DNA of 64,000 nucleotides from JAQVEM01 sp964601205 (GTDB lineage: Bacteria > Actinomycetota > Humimicrobiia > Humimicrobiales > Humimicrobiaceae), in NCBI GenBank assembly GCA_964601205.1, contig CAZRML010000019.1, positions 1 to 64,000 on the forward strand. Reading direction: 5' to 3'. The position numbers and the translations under genes were made by a program. Below the pieces are notes generated by a model. That model saw only the letters and a program-made list of their open reading frames with translations, searched no databases and was not told the origin of the DNA. Of this stretch, positions 44,886 to 54,190 are shown piece by piece (positions within the stretch are counted from its first letter, which is position 1; every line of letters begins with the position of its first letter).

Positions 44886-46784
44886 TTAGCTCTGGCTAAT
44901 CTTATGGTGATGAATAACAAACTTATCTACAAGCACCGGGTTAAATTGTGTTCCGGAACATCTGATAAGTTCCTCTTTTGCTTCTCCATCAGAAACCGGG
45001 GGACTGTAATGTCTGCCAAAAGTCATGACATCATAGGCATCTACAATTGAGACAATACAGGCATTTATGGGTATCTGTTCTCCTTTTAATCCCTGGGGAT
45101 AGCCCGAGCCATTCCACCATTCGTGATGGGACAGAATATCATCCGCAATAGATGCAATCTGGGGCGTTGATTCTGCAATTTTATAGCCTATCTCGGGATG
45201 TCTTTTAATAATCTTCCATTCCTTTGCATTTAATCTTCCTTTTTTCATTAAAATCCTGTCAGGTATTCCTACTTTTCCAATATCGTGGAGGGCAGACAGT
45301 AATTCAAGCTCATCCAGCTTATTCTGTGGTAGATTAATGGCGCGTCCAAGTTCTATAGATAGCTTTCTCAGGCGGTCTGCATGTTCCTTGGTCTCACGAT
45401 TTTTTTCCCACAATATTCTTTCCAGCGATAGAATAATAGAATTATATACGCTTTTCCTTTTAAGCAATTTATTCTTATACATATTATTCTCTGCTTCTTT
45501 TATTACTTCCCCCAGATTTTGATTCCTATTTTCTCTTGCCGAAGTTCCTATTGAAATATTCAGGGGAATCTTCTGGTCCTTTGTCTTTAAACAAATCTTA
45601 TTTATCTTATCTAACACCTCTTCCACATCTTCTTCTGTAGACCTGGGAAGAAGTATAAAAAACTCATCTTCACCCCATCTGGCAATTATATCCTCTTCGC
45701 GGGCACAGTATTTTAATATCTTTGCTACCCTTTTTATCAATCTGTCCCCTTCACTATAGCCAAACGCATCATTTACCAGTTTAAGCCCATTAAGGTCGCA
45801 AATTATGAAGTTCAGGGGGAAATCCCTGTCTTTATATATATTTACCAGAACCTTTTCAAAATATGTTCTGTTGTATAGCTCCGTCAGCTTGTCGTGGAAG
45901 CTTAGATACCTGATTCTATTTTCCGCTTTTTTCCTCTCAGTGTTATTATTAAAAATCTCCATTCTTAATTTCCTGCCATTATGCACAACATCTCTGCCTG
46001 TTACGTCCATAAATACCCTGCTCCCGGTACTTTTAATTCCCACTGCCTCATACGGAGCATTATTATATGAATTAATTTTATTTATAACTGTATCTCTATA
46101 TCCAGGTGTGATAAACTCCATTAAATTCCTACCAGTAGCATAAGAATAACTGCAGCCAAACATCTCGCAGAAGGCATCGTTTACATCTATAATCTTCCCA
46201 TTATCATGGACGGCTATTCCTTCCATTGAAGATTCAAACATATTATAAAATTTTTCTTTTATCTCTTTAAGCTCACTATCAAGTTTTTTCTTCTCTGTAA
46301 TATCTTTTATAATTATCTTAAAGCCAATAATACTATCATCTTTCTTATTCTTTAAAGGCCCAAAATATACTTCCCCGAAAAGAACATCGCCATTTTTTTT
46401 ATGCTGGGAAATCTCAAACGGACCTACTTCTTCTCCATTTGAAATTGCCTTAAAAATTTTAAGATACCCGGGAATATTCGCAGTACTTATATTAACCCGC
46501 CTGGTAAAATATTTTCCTACCAGCTCAGCCCTCGAGCATCCCGAAAATCTCAGTACATTATCATTGCACTCTGTTATTACCCCTTTGCTGTCCACTATGA
46601 TTATGCCTGCGGAATCAGTCTCAAGTAAGCTCCTGTACTTTACCTCATTTTCCTCCAGCACCTTTTTATAGTTTATAAATTGTTTTCTATATTTTTCAAG
46701 ATTTATAATCTTCTGGTTCATCTCAACCAGTTTATTTATTAGCTGTTCTCTTGTAATCTTTTCTATGTCCATATTTAAATGCAA
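44886..46784 (-). CDS. PAS-PAS-GGDEF-HD-GYP signalling protein
   Basis: 632 residues. A short N-terminal coiled coil leads to two PAS domains (about 48-165, SLLETDSAGIIIVD; and 180-290, MFESSMEGIAVHD). A GGDEF domain (about 292-440) has ARWGEDEFFILLP, i.e. GEDEF in place of GGDEF. The HD-GYP domain (about 450-625) is complete: LHDIGKVGIPD, KRHPEIGYKI, HHEWWNGSGYPQGLKGEQIP. It probably degrades c-di-GMP; the altered loop makes cyclase activity doubtful. It shares its plan and many stretches with the protein at 7610-9070, so the two are paralogues. Confidence 0.92.
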   Translation of the reverse strand: MHLNMDIEKITREQLINKLVEMNQKIINLEKYRKQFINYKKVLEENEVKYRSLLETDSAGIIIVDSKGVITECNDNVLRFSGCSRAELVGKYFTRRVNISTANIPGYLKIFKAISNGEEVGPFEISQHKKNGDVLFGEVYFGPLKNKKDDSIIGFKIIIKDITEKKKLDSELKEIKEKFYNMFESSMEGIAVHDNGKIIDVNDAFCEMFGCSYSYATGRNLMEFITPGYRDTVINKINSYNNAPYEAVGIKSTGSRVFMDVTGRDVVHNGRKLRMEIFNNNTERKKAENRIRYLSFHDKLTELYNRTYFEKVLVNIYKDRDFPLNFIICDLNGLKLVNDAFGYSEGDRLIKRVAKILKYCAREEDIIARWGEDEFFILLPRSTEEDVEEVLDKINKICLKTKDQKIPLNISIGTSARENRNQNLGEVIKEAENNMYKNKLLKRKSVYNSIILSLERILWEKNRETKEHADRLRKLSIELGRAINLPQNKLDELELLSALHDIGKVGIPDRILMKKGRLNAKEWKIIKRHPEIGYKIAESTPQIASIADDILSHHEWWNGSGYPQGLKGEQIPINACIVSIVDAYDVMTFGRHYSPPVSDGEAKEELIRCSGTQFNPVLVDKFVIHHHKISQS

Positions 46785-46822
46785 CTGCTTAAATTTTTAT
46801 ACGTTTATATTTTTTACATTAT

Positions 46823-46855
46823 TAAAAAAAATCAGAAGTGAAATTTCACCCCTGA
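46823..46855 (-). terminator. Rho-independent terminator
   Basis: On the minus strand a stem TCAGGGGTGAAA/TTTCACTTCTGA (46855-46832, two-base mismatch) is followed by eight T (46831-46824). It sits after the excisionase-type HTH gene and before the HD-GYP gene, separating their transcripts. Confidence 0.8.
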
Positions 46856-46968
46856 CATTTTAAATCTTATTTTCCCACCATAGCCCTGAACTTATTTTTT
46901 TAAAAAAATAATAAATCCTCATTTAACAATTCTAATTTATTAATAATGAAGAACCAGCCAGGAACAAG

Positions 46969-47610
46969 TCACGAATCATCGTCCTCATTTCCCTCCAGCT
47001 TTATATTATCTTCCTTTTCCGACAATGGATTTTCTTTCCCCCTGCCATTATCTTCTGAAAATATCTCCCCTTTATCATCGTAGCTGTTTTTTTCATTATC
47101 TTTAACCCTGTCAATATCATAATCTATGCTCAGGTCATCGTTAAAATCATTTCCCGGGACCATATCGCTTTCCCGTAAATTTTCTTCATCTATTTTTTTT
47201 AGAAATAAATTAAATTCTTCCGAGATTATTTTTTTTATTCTGCTTTTAAATTCGTCGTATTTGCACTGCAGGTAATTAATATCTTCTTCGAGCTCCTGTT
47301 TCTTTCTCAATAACTCCCTGTATAACTTTATTAATTGTGCAGTATTGTCCTCGTAATTCTCCTTTATCTCCTCCTGTTTTTCTTCTTCTCCGGCCCCAAC
47401 TTCTCCAGTATTTTTATCTTCAGCACTTTCTTCTCCCAGACTGTCCAGAAACTTTTCCATGTCTTCTTCTTTTATTTTTATAGATTGTTCCATTTTAACC
47501 GCAGGTAGTTTTTTCAGGGTAATCATATTCATTATTTCCCGTTCACTCACTCCGAGCATTTCTGTTGCTTCCTCAATAGTATAGAACTTATCACTTCTGC
47601 TAATACTCAT
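46969..47610 (-). CDS. Excisionase-type HTH protein with coiled coil and acidic tail
   Basis: 213 residues. The first ~55 form a MerR/excisionase-like winged HTH (YTIEEATEMLGVSEREIMNMI ... MEKFLDSL). An acidic linker follows, then a coiled coil (about 90-145, LYRELLRKKQELEEDI) and a very acidic Asp/Glu/Asn-rich C terminus. Unknown function. This layout is more like a chromosome- or cell-structure-associated DNA-binding protein than a phage excisionase; no integrase is nearby. It has its own terminator and diverges from the ZIP gene. Confidence 0.75.
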   Translation of the reverse strand: MSISRSDKFYTIEEATEMLGVSEREIMNMITLKKLPAVKMEQSIKIKEEDMEKFLDSLGEESAEDKNTGEVGAGEEEKQEEIKENYEDNTAQLIKLYRELLRKKQELEEDINYLQCKYDEFKSRIKKIISEEFNLFLKKIDEENLRESDMVPGNDFNDDLSIDYDIDRVKDNEKNSYDDKGEIFSEDNGRGKENPLSEKEDNIKLEGNEDDDS

Positions 47611-47735
47611 TTATGCTCCCCTGCCCGTACATTATAAATACTGTTACTAATTTTGAAACACATTTCTCGTAATTATATCATAAACTTCTTTACCTGTAGA
47701 CAAATTTCATGCAAACAAATACAATATAAAAAATT

Positions 47736-47765
47736 ATGACAAACAATCAACGAGTGGATTATAAA
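47736..47765 (+). promoter_or_regulatory. Possible promoter for the ZIP transporter gene
   Basis: ATGACA (47736-47741, 5 of 6), 18-base spacer, TATAAA (47760-47765, 5 of 6). The ZIP gene's ATG is 27 bases downstream, leaving a very short leader with no clear ribosome site. Confidence 0.4.
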
Positions 47766-47792
47766 ATTATAATTATGAATATTTATTAAAAA

Positions 47793-48554
47793 ATGGACCC
47801 GCAATTGCTAAAACCTCTTTTGCTTACTTCTCTGGCAGGTCTTTCCACAACTATAGGAAGCGTAATAGGCCTTTTATTTAAAAGAGAAAATCCAAAGTTT
47901 ATGAGTGCGGTACTTGGCTTTACGGCAGGAGTTATGGTGGGGATTTCCTTTTTTGAACTTCTTCCCACAGGATTTGACGAACTGGGATTTCTCAGGGCAA
48001 GTATAGCCTTTTTTGTTGGTTTTATAGGCATCTTTTTAATAGATTTCCTTATTCCTCATGAATATATAGGCCAGAAGGAAAAAATAGATGATAAAACCGA
48101 TTCCAGGCTACTGAGAACCGGCCTGTTTGTCGCTCTCGGAATAGGAATCCATAATTTCCCTGAAGGTATGGCTACGTTTTACAGCTCAATGGTAGATATA
48201 AAGCTGGGAATTGCCATTGCCATTGCTATTGCCATTCATAATATACCTGAAGGTATTGCAGTATCCGCACCGGTTTATAAAGCAACAGGCAGCAAGAAAA
48301 AAGCTTTTTTGTGGTCATTTTTATCAGGAGTGGTGGAACCAATTGGAGCGCTGATTACAGCTCTGATACTTTATCCTTTTCTAAATTCTACAGTACTTGG
48401 ATATCTTCTTTCCGGTATTGCAGGATTGATGGTTTTTATCTCCATTGACGAACTGCTTCCGGTTTCCAAATCATACGGATATCTCCATCTGCCCATGGTC
48501 AGTTTTATAGGTGGAATGATGGTAATGATTTTAAGCCTGGTATTTCTAAAGTAA
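47793..48554 (+). CDS. ZIP-family metal transporter (ZupT-like)
   Basis: 253 residues with about eight transmembrane segments. The metal-binding helices carry GIGIHNFPEGMATF (near 114-127) and AIAIHNIPEGIAVSAP (near 145-160), the HNxPEG motifs of ZIP/ZupT proteins. It should import Zn2+ or other divalent metals. It has no operon partner. ATG start follows a run of A; no ribosome site is evident. Confidence 0.92.
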   Translation: MDPQLLKPLLLTSLAGLSTTIGSVIGLLFKRENPKFMSAVLGFTAGVMVGISFFELLPTGFDELGFLRASIAFFVGFIGIFLIDFLIPHEYIGQKEKIDDKTDSRLLRTGLFVALGIGIHNFPEGMATFYSSMVDIKLGIAIAIAIAIHNIPEGIAVSAPVYKATGSKKKAFLWSFLSGVVEPIGALITALILYPFLNSTVLGYLLSGIAGLMVFISIDELLPVSKSYGYLHLPMVSFIGGMMVMILSLVFLK

Positions 48555-48611
48555 AATTTTTTTATTATTTAATATATTATATCAACCTTTAATATTTTTA
48601 ATAAAAAGCTA

Positions 48612-48641
48612 CTACCCTGCAGTTCCCACTTGACAGGGTAG
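48612..48641. repeat. Inverted repeat CTACCCTG/CAGGGTAG after the ZIP gene
   Basis: 8-bp perfect arms with a 14-base loop, 57 bp after the ZIP gene stop. There is no T-run on the plus side; a TTTTT follows on the minus side, where no gene ends. It may be a weak terminator or processing hairpin for the ZIP transcript. Confidence 0.35.
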
Positions 48642-48721
48642 CTAGAATTGATAAGATTAATAAAAAGTCTGATATACACAATTAATCATATACTCAATAT
48701 ATAAAAATAAATGGAGAAGAA

Positions 48722-49450
48722 ATGTCTGATAAAAATTCAAATAAGATTATTTATTTTGCAATTATTATAGGGATATGCCTGATAATCAGCGCTTCAATTG
48801 GCTCTTTTACTTTTTATAAAGTAAGAAAGCCCGAGGACATTATTGCAGTGACCGGTTCAGTAAGAGAAAAAGTTACATCGGATATTGTTATCTGGACTTC
48901 CGAGTTTTCCAGGACCGTATCTGCCGGAGATTTAAAAGAAGGTTACCAGATTATCCAGAATGACCGGAAACTGGTTCTTGAGTTTTTTGAGGATAATGGA
49001 TTTAGTGAAGATGACCTTAATATTACACCTGTATTCATGGAACAACTATACATGTATGACCCGAATGCCCCGAAGGAAAATTTGTTAAAACAAACAGTTA
49101 CCATTCAATCAGGCGATGTTGATAAAATCACTAATATGGCAAAAAACATTGATGGGCTAATAAATTCCGGGGTTATATTCTCTATTCGCTCTCTTCAATA
49201 TTATTACTCAGGACTTGCCGAGCTCAGAATAAATTTAATACCGGACGCAATAAATGATGCCAAGATGAGGGCACAGAAAATTGCCGAGGGCAGCGGAAAA
49301 AAAATAGGTACAATAAAATCTTCCAATCTGGGTGTGGTGCAGGTTCTCCCCGTTAATTCTACCGAAGTTTCCGACTGGGGTACCTATGATACCACAACTA
49401 TTGAAAAAGAAGTGATGATTCCAGTAACAGTAACTTTTACTCTGGAATAA
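48722..49450 (+). CDS. SIMPL-domain (DUF541) protein, membrane-anchored
   Basis: 242 residues. One N-terminal membrane helix (about 10-30) precedes a SIMPL domain (about 40-240): ITVTGS-like start IIAVTGSVREKV, VTIQSGDVDKI, and NDAKMRAQKIAEGSGKKIG, the most conserved stretch. SIMPL proteins are periplasmic or extracellular; their role is poorly known, with links to stress and outer-surface function. It stands alone between the ZIP and DegV genes. AGAAGAA precedes the ATG. Confidence 0.87.
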   Translation: MSDKNSNKIIYFAIIIGICLIISASIGSFTFYKVRKPEDIIAVTGSVREKVTSDIVIWTSEFSRTVSAGDLKEGYQIIQNDRKLVLEFFEDNGFSEDDLNITPVFMEQLYMYDPNAPKENLLKQTVTIQSGDVDKITNMAKNIDGLINSGVIFSIRSLQYYYSGLAELRINLIPDAINDAKMRAQKIAEGSGKKIGTIKSSNLGVVQVLPVNSTEVSDWGTYDTTTIEKEVMIPVTVTFTLE

Positions 49451-49501
49451 GGATGTAGAATACAAAAAAATAAAATTATAAATCCATTTTTATAATTATT
49501 T

Positions 49502-50365
49502 TTACTTTATTGCGGGGCAGACAGACACACCCCATATCCCGGGTCCAGTGTGGGCACTCATTACCGTAGTAAGTTCAGTTAATACTAATTCATCTATCTC
49601 AATCTGGCTATCGCTTCTTATTATGTTTTCTAATTCCAGGGCTATATCTTTATCCTCACCGTAAAAAATACCAATTTTCTTTCTTTTGACAGGATAAGAA
49701 ATTTTTTTAACCTGCCAGTAAATTTCAATTAGTGAGTTTCTTCTGTTCTTTACAAACTTAATCAATCTGACCTTTCCATCGCTGCTGATAGTAATAATAG
49801 GCTTAAACCTTATTGAAATGGATAAAAATTTTCCCATAAAAGGCGCTCTGCCCCCGACAAACAAATACTCAAAGTTCTCAAATGCTGCGAAGAGCCTGTT
49901 GCCTTTAATAAGACACCCAATAATTCTTTCTATCTCCTCCCTGCTTTCTTCTCTCTTTACTGCCCTTGCCGCTTCCAGGACAACAAATCCCATACCAATG
50001 GCAGCACTCTTTGAATCAATAATTTTAATATCTGCCTCCTGGAAAAATTTTCTTGCCTGGTTCGCAGAATTAATCGTGCTAGAAAGTCTGGAGCTGAGAT
50101 GAATTGAATAAATTACACTTTTCTTCTTATTATTAATTAAATCATTATAGATTTCTACAAATTCCCCTACCGAAGGCGTGGATGTATGTACCCTTATACC
50201 TTCCCTTAATTTGCTAAATACAGTTTTACTGTTTATTTCTTTACCATCTTTATATAACTTGCCCTTAAAACCCACGTTAAGTGGTATAACAGTTATTTCA
50301 TTTTCACTGACCAATTCTTCGGGAATATCAGCAGTTGAATCTGTGACTATAGCAATATTATTCAT
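49502..50365 (-). CDS. DegV-family fatty-acid-binding protein
   Basis: 287 residues. The N-terminal domain opens IAIVTDSTADIPEEL; VHTSTPSVGEFVEIY carries the Thr/Ser fatty-acid head-group site; IYSIHLSSRLSSTINSANQA is also typical; the C terminus ends HTGPGIWGVSVCP. DegV/FakB proteins present fatty acids to the FakA kinase. No fakA gene is adjacent. It converges with the SIMPL gene. Confidence 0.93.
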   Translation of the reverse strand: MNNIAIVTDSTADIPEELVSENEITVIPLNVGFKGKLYKDGKEINSKTVFSKLREGIRVHTSTPSVGEFVEIYNDLINNKKKSVIYSIHLSSRLSSTINSANQARKFFQEADIKIIDSKSAAIGMGFVVLEAARAVKREESREEIERIIGCLIKGNRLFAAFENFEYLFVGGRAPFMGKFLSISIRFKPIITISSDGKVRLIKFVKNRRNSLIEIYWQVKKISYPVKRKKIGIFYGEDKDIALELENIIRSDSQIEIDELVLTELTTVMSAHTGPGIWGVSVCPAIK

Positions 50366-50706
50366 GGTGGCCCCTTTAAACTGTTAAAAATTACATTTCA
50401 TTTTACACTAAGGATTCAAAAAAATATAATAAAAATTACCGAATTCACACCGTGCACCTTATTTTATTCTTTAACAGAATCAATCTTTAAAATTATTAAA
50501 TTCTCTTAACTTAAACAACATAATCATCAAACATTTAGAATTTTTTTACAATTTGCCCTGAACTTTTAATAAAAACAGGTGGAAAAATATTATAAATCTG
50601 TTATAAAATTTATATACAAGTGTCAGGTTTTTACGATGCGGTAAGCCTGCCTCATATAAAATAAAAAATAGTATATGTTTTAATTGTATCTAGAATTAGA
50701 TTTTTT
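50366..50706. other. Intergenic region between degV and parA
   Basis: 341 bp, very AT-rich. Close to parA is a foldable stretch CAGG-TTT-TTAC-GATGCG-GTAA-G-CCTG (50624-50649), 57 bp upstream of its ATG, which could be a leader hairpin or binding site. No gene or clear promoter seen. Confidence 0.35.
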
Positions 50707-51603
50707 ATGGCAGAGACAGAACATTCTTATAATCATATTGAACAGCCAGAGAGGATAATCGCCATTTCAAGCCAGAAAGGCGGTGTGGGCAAAAGTACAA
50801 CCGCGGTAAATGTAGCTGCATACCTTGGCGAATTTGGATTTAGAACACTGCTTGTGGACATGGACCCCCAGAGTAACTCCACTACCGGGCTGGGCATAAA
50901 TTACAAAAAATTAAAAAATTCTATCTATGATATCCTGGTTAATAATGAAAATCCCGAGGATATAATTATAGAAACCCCCTACCCCAATCTGGCGCTACTT
51001 CCTTCCAGCCGGAGTCTCCTGAAAGCAGAAATTAAACTTGCTGTATCAAGCTTAAGAGAGTTTAGATTAAGAAACGCTTTTAAAAAAATAAAACATAACT
51101 TTGATTTTATTATTATAGACTGCTCACCTTCTCTGGGAATTCTTACCACCAACGCTCTTATTTCTGCAAACGAAGTTATAATTCCCATGCAATGTGAATT
51201 CTACGCGTTTGACGGAATCAAACGTCTAATTGAAACCATAAACAGTATCAAATCAAAGTTTAATGAATCCCTTGAAATAACAGGCATAGTATTTACTATG
51301 TACTTAAAAACAGTGATGTCAAAACAGGTAATAAAAAAAGTAAAAGAATACCTTCCTGATAAAGTATTTAAAACCATTATACCCAAAAATGTTAAATTGG
51401 TAGAAGCACCCGCTTCAGGGAAGCCAATTAAGACCTATGATTCATCCTGCAGAGGAGCGCGTGCCTATGAAAGTTTAACCAGAGAAATCATTTTAGCTAA
51501 AAATAAATCACTAAAAAAAAGTTACCCATCCCTATCAAAAAAAATTATCAGCTTCTGGGATACCGGAGCTCCTCCGAGACATTCCGCAAAAAAATTCTCT
51601 TAA
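50707..51603 (+). CDS. ParA/Soj-family ATPase
   Basis: 298 residues. Deviant Walker A SSQKGGVGKSTTAVNVAA (about 20-37), LVDMDPQSNSTTGLG for Walker A', and DFIIIDCSPSLG for Walker B. It is a cytosolic ATPase that binds DNA non-specifically when dimeric and positions chromosomes, plasmids or protein clusters. No parB is in the window and no parS was recognised, so it is either an orphan ParA that positions another cargo or part of a split system. The C-terminal ~35 residues are Lys/Ser-rich. Confidence 0.92.
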   Translation: MAETEHSYNHIEQPERIIAISSQKGGVGKSTTAVNVAAYLGEFGFRTLLVDMDPQSNSTTGLGINYKKLKNSIYDILVNNENPEDIIIETPYPNLALLPSSRSLLKAEIKLAVSSLREFRLRNAFKKIKHNFDFIIIDCSPSLGILTTNALISANEVIIPMQCEFYAFDGIKRLIETINSIKSKFNESLEITGIVFTMYLKTVMSKQVIKKVKEYLPDKVFKTIIPKNVKLVEAPASGKPIKTYDSSCRGARAYESLTREIILAKNKSLKKSYPSLSKKIISFWDTGAPPRHSAKKFS

Positions 51604-51757
51604 GCAATCTGGCAGTTTCCTGCAGTGTTCATATTTAATTAAGTAAGTAAGTATCTAAAAATACATGAACTAATTTCTAATTATATTAAATTTAAATTAA
51701 ATAATTTATAATATAATTTATTAATAAATTTTTTACTAATTCTATCGGTATAATAAT

Positions 51758-53242
51758 ATGAAGAAAATATACCATAAGCCGGCCATATTCCTGTCTGCAT
51801 TTTTTGTTTCGCTATTTATTATTAGCATTTCCCTAGTAGATACAGGCTGCGGCAGCAGCACAGCAGAAGGTGCAGAGCCATCAGTCGAAGATTCCGTCTC
51901 CTACGAATCTTCTGAAACCAGTACAGAATCTGAAGAAAATACTACCGGTGGAAAAGAACCGCCCTTAGAAGAAGATAAAGAACCATATTATAAATTACTT
52001 TACCAGCTGACCAAAAACAGCGTTTCAAAAACTGTTACAGGGGACACAGAATGCTTTTTACTTAATTTTAGTGAATTTATGGATGGAGGAATAATTAATC
52101 CCGACGGCAGCGATAATAAAATACTGGAATTAAAAAAATACCCCACAAGCTTTATAGCATCAAGAAAACTTAACAGCTACTATTATATCTACTCTCCCAA
52201 TAATCCCGTCACACTTCTTGAAGGTTTTAAAATTTTTAACTGGGATACTGAAGGACAGACCCTCATCGACGCTGACTTTAAAACTGATGAAGCTGCCGGA
52301 CTAAAAACCACCCCTCCTGATAGATACCCGGGTGACGTGCTCATCTCACCTGAAAATAAATATCTGGCATACCCCATGACAATCCAGAAATCTTCAGATA
52401 TTTCTTCTGGCAGCAACTTTATTATGGATAAATTTAATCCTTTTATGTCTGATTCCAGCCTCGTAATTATGGATGTTGATGATAATCAGGAAGTAACGGC
52501 ACTGGAAAATAACTACAACAGGCGACTTTTTTCCAGTTTTTCTCAATTTTCTGTAAGGGATGACTATTTTTACACCATAGCACTGGATGATAATAGCTTT
52601 AAATTTATAAGAGTATCTCCTGGTACAGGGGAAGTTAAAGATTTTTCAGAAGTATTCACATATCTTGATTGGGACAAAATAAACTGGGATGAGTTTTTCC
52701 CGCGGACAAATGATTATTTATATGCCAGTTTCTCACTATCTCCTGATGAAGAAAGGATGGTCATATATAAAAATAACTATGCTGCTGACATGAAAAATCC
52801 CTGTGCACCAGAAGCCTATCATGAACTCTGGATATTGAACCTTGAGAATGGCAGCATTGATATTTTTGAAAAACAGGAAGGCAGCGTAGCCGATGTTTCC
52901 TGGAACCCTGCTGGAAGCCAGAAATTTGCCCTGTCAGTTAACAGCCACAGCGGGTGTTACCCTGACTATATTGAGGCAAGAATTGATTTAATTGATAAAA
53001 ACGGCGGTTCAAGAGAAACACTAATAACCGAGCAAAAAAGCAAAATAACCGGTCTGGAGTGGTCACCGGATGGTGAAAACATTGCCTATGATGTTTACGG
53101 CATTGATTTTACAGGCCGTCTTAAATTAATTGATTCAGGAAATGGTTCGGTAAAGGAATTAATCAATACCTGTTCCATTAAAGATACTGTCAGTAAAGAT
53201 GAGCCTGTGCTTATAATTTTTTTAGACTGGGTAAAAGAATAA
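51758..53242 (+). CDS. Predicted lipoprotein with TolB/WD40-like propeller repeats
   Basis: 494 residues. The signal peptide ends DTGC, a non-ideal lipobox. An acidic Ser/Glu-rich linker (about 35-75) follows. The rest has repeated propeller-like phrases: LISPENKYLAYPMT, SLSPDEERMVIYKN, VSWNPAGSQKFALS and LEWSPDGENIAYDVYG, each the SPDG-type turn of TolB/WD40 blades. Probably a surface protein of unknown role. It begins 154 bp after parA with no link in function visible. Confidence 0.75.
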   Translation: MKKIYHKPAIFLSAFFVSLFIISISLVDTGCGSSTAEGAEPSVEDSVSYESSETSTESEENTTGGKEPPLEEDKEPYYKLLYQLTKNSVSKTVTGDTECFLLNFSEFMDGGIINPDGSDNKILELKKYPTSFIASRKLNSYYYIYSPNNPVTLLEGFKIFNWDTEGQTLIDADFKTDEAAGLKTTPPDRYPGDVLISPENKYLAYPMTIQKSSDISSGSNFIMDKFNPFMSDSSLVIMDVDDNQEVTALENNYNRRLFSSFSQFSVRDDYFYTIALDDNSFKFIRVSPGTGEVKDFSEVFTYLDWDKINWDEFFPRTNDYLYASFSLSPDEERMVIYKNNYAADMKNPCAPEAYHELWILNLENGSIDIFEKQEGSVADVSWNPAGSQKFALSVNSHSGCYPDYIEARIDLIDKNGGSRETLITEQKSKITGLEWSPDGENIAYDVYGIDFTGRLKLIDSGNGSVKELINTCSIKDTVSKDEPVLIIFLDWVKE

Positions 53243-53382
53243 AAAGGACACGGGGTATTACTAACAGACGGTTAACTTTTTAATATCTCTTATATAAAAT
53301 TGACCGGTATTATTCATAATCTCATTCAACTTACTTTTTAATCAGGAGCAATGTATAATGTTATTAAGATAAGAGGTGTTTT

Positions 53383-53823
53383 ATGAAAGCATTGATTGTT
53401 TATGAATCTGCTTACGGCAATACAGAAAAAATTGCGCGGGCTATAGGTAGTGCTATCGGTAATGACACCAGGGTGCTGAGGGCAGGCAAAGTAAATGTTA
53501 ATGAACTGGAATCAATTGATTTACTCATTGTGGGCTCCCCTACCTATGCGGGCAGACCGGTACAGCCGGTTAAAGATTTTCTTTCCAGAATTCCGGATTC
53601 ATCCCTAAAAAATGTAAGCGTAGCTGCATTTGATACCAGAGTATCTTCAAAATTTGCCAGGATTTTTGGTTATGCAGCAAATAAGATTGCAAAAACTCTT
53701 AAATTCAGAGGCGGCACCCTCGTTCTGCCCCCGGAAGGCTTCTTCGTAAAAGGCAAAGAAGGCCCGCTTTACGAAGGCGAAGAATTAAGAGCAACAAGCT
53801 GGGCAAAAGAAATAGCTAAATAG
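53383..53823 (+). CDS. Flavodoxin
   Basis: 146 residues. ALIVYESAYGNTEKIARAI is the FMN phosphate loop; IVGSPTYAGRPVQPVKDFL and AAFDTRVSSKFA bind the flavin ring. It carries electrons in place of ferredoxin and could serve the FprA protein or radical SAM enzymes here. AGAGGTG lies before the ATG. Single gene. Confidence 0.92.
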   Translation: MKALIVYESAYGNTEKIARAIGSAIGNDTRVLRAGKVNVNELESIDLLIVGSPTYAGRPVQPVKDFLSRIPDSSLKNVSVAAFDTRVSSKFARIFGYAANKIAKTLKFRGGTLVLPPEGFFVKGKEGPLYEGEELRATSWAKEIAK

Positions 53824-53933
53824 TTTAATGGGGCACGATGTTTCTCTGCAAGCAATGGGATATTGGAAGCTCTAACACAATAAAATAATGAATAAATTTT
53901 TAAAACGGAATTTATAACCTTACCTTTAAACAC

Positions 53934-54143
53934 TCAGCTCCAGGGGTGGGTAAACAAAACTATTCCTCCGGCAAGCACAATGCTGGCAAAGACATAGCAT
54001 ATTATGGCCGCTGTATTATCGCTCATCTTTTTGCCGAATTTCAATTTAACCATTTTAATTATCCCGGGCGGCCTTCTTATAGCGACATAATACAAAAATG
54101 CTGAATACAGCACGCATGCTATCGCTCCAATAACATAGCCCAT
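53934..54143 (-). CDS. Small two-helix membrane protein
   Basis: 69 residues: hydrophobic helices at about 3-24 and 46-64, joined by a basic loop (RRPPGIIKMVKLKFGKKM). No family recognised. It has a strong AGGAGG ribosome site seven bases before the ATG and follows the ABC permease by 47 bp, so it is probably the last gene of the TetR-ABC operon. Confidence 0.65.
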   Translation of the reverse strand: MGYVIGAIACVLYSAFLYYVAIRRPPGIIKMVKLKFGKKMSDNTAAIICYVFASIVLAGGIVLFTHPWS

Positions 54144-54190
54144 TTAAATAACCTCCTTAGATTAAACTCTATATTCACATATATTTAAAA

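Noticed and set aside
48612..48641. Hairpin after the ZIP gene as a plus-strand terminator
   Set aside because: No T-run follows on the plus strand; the T-run is on the minus side where no gene ends, so I list it only as a repeat.
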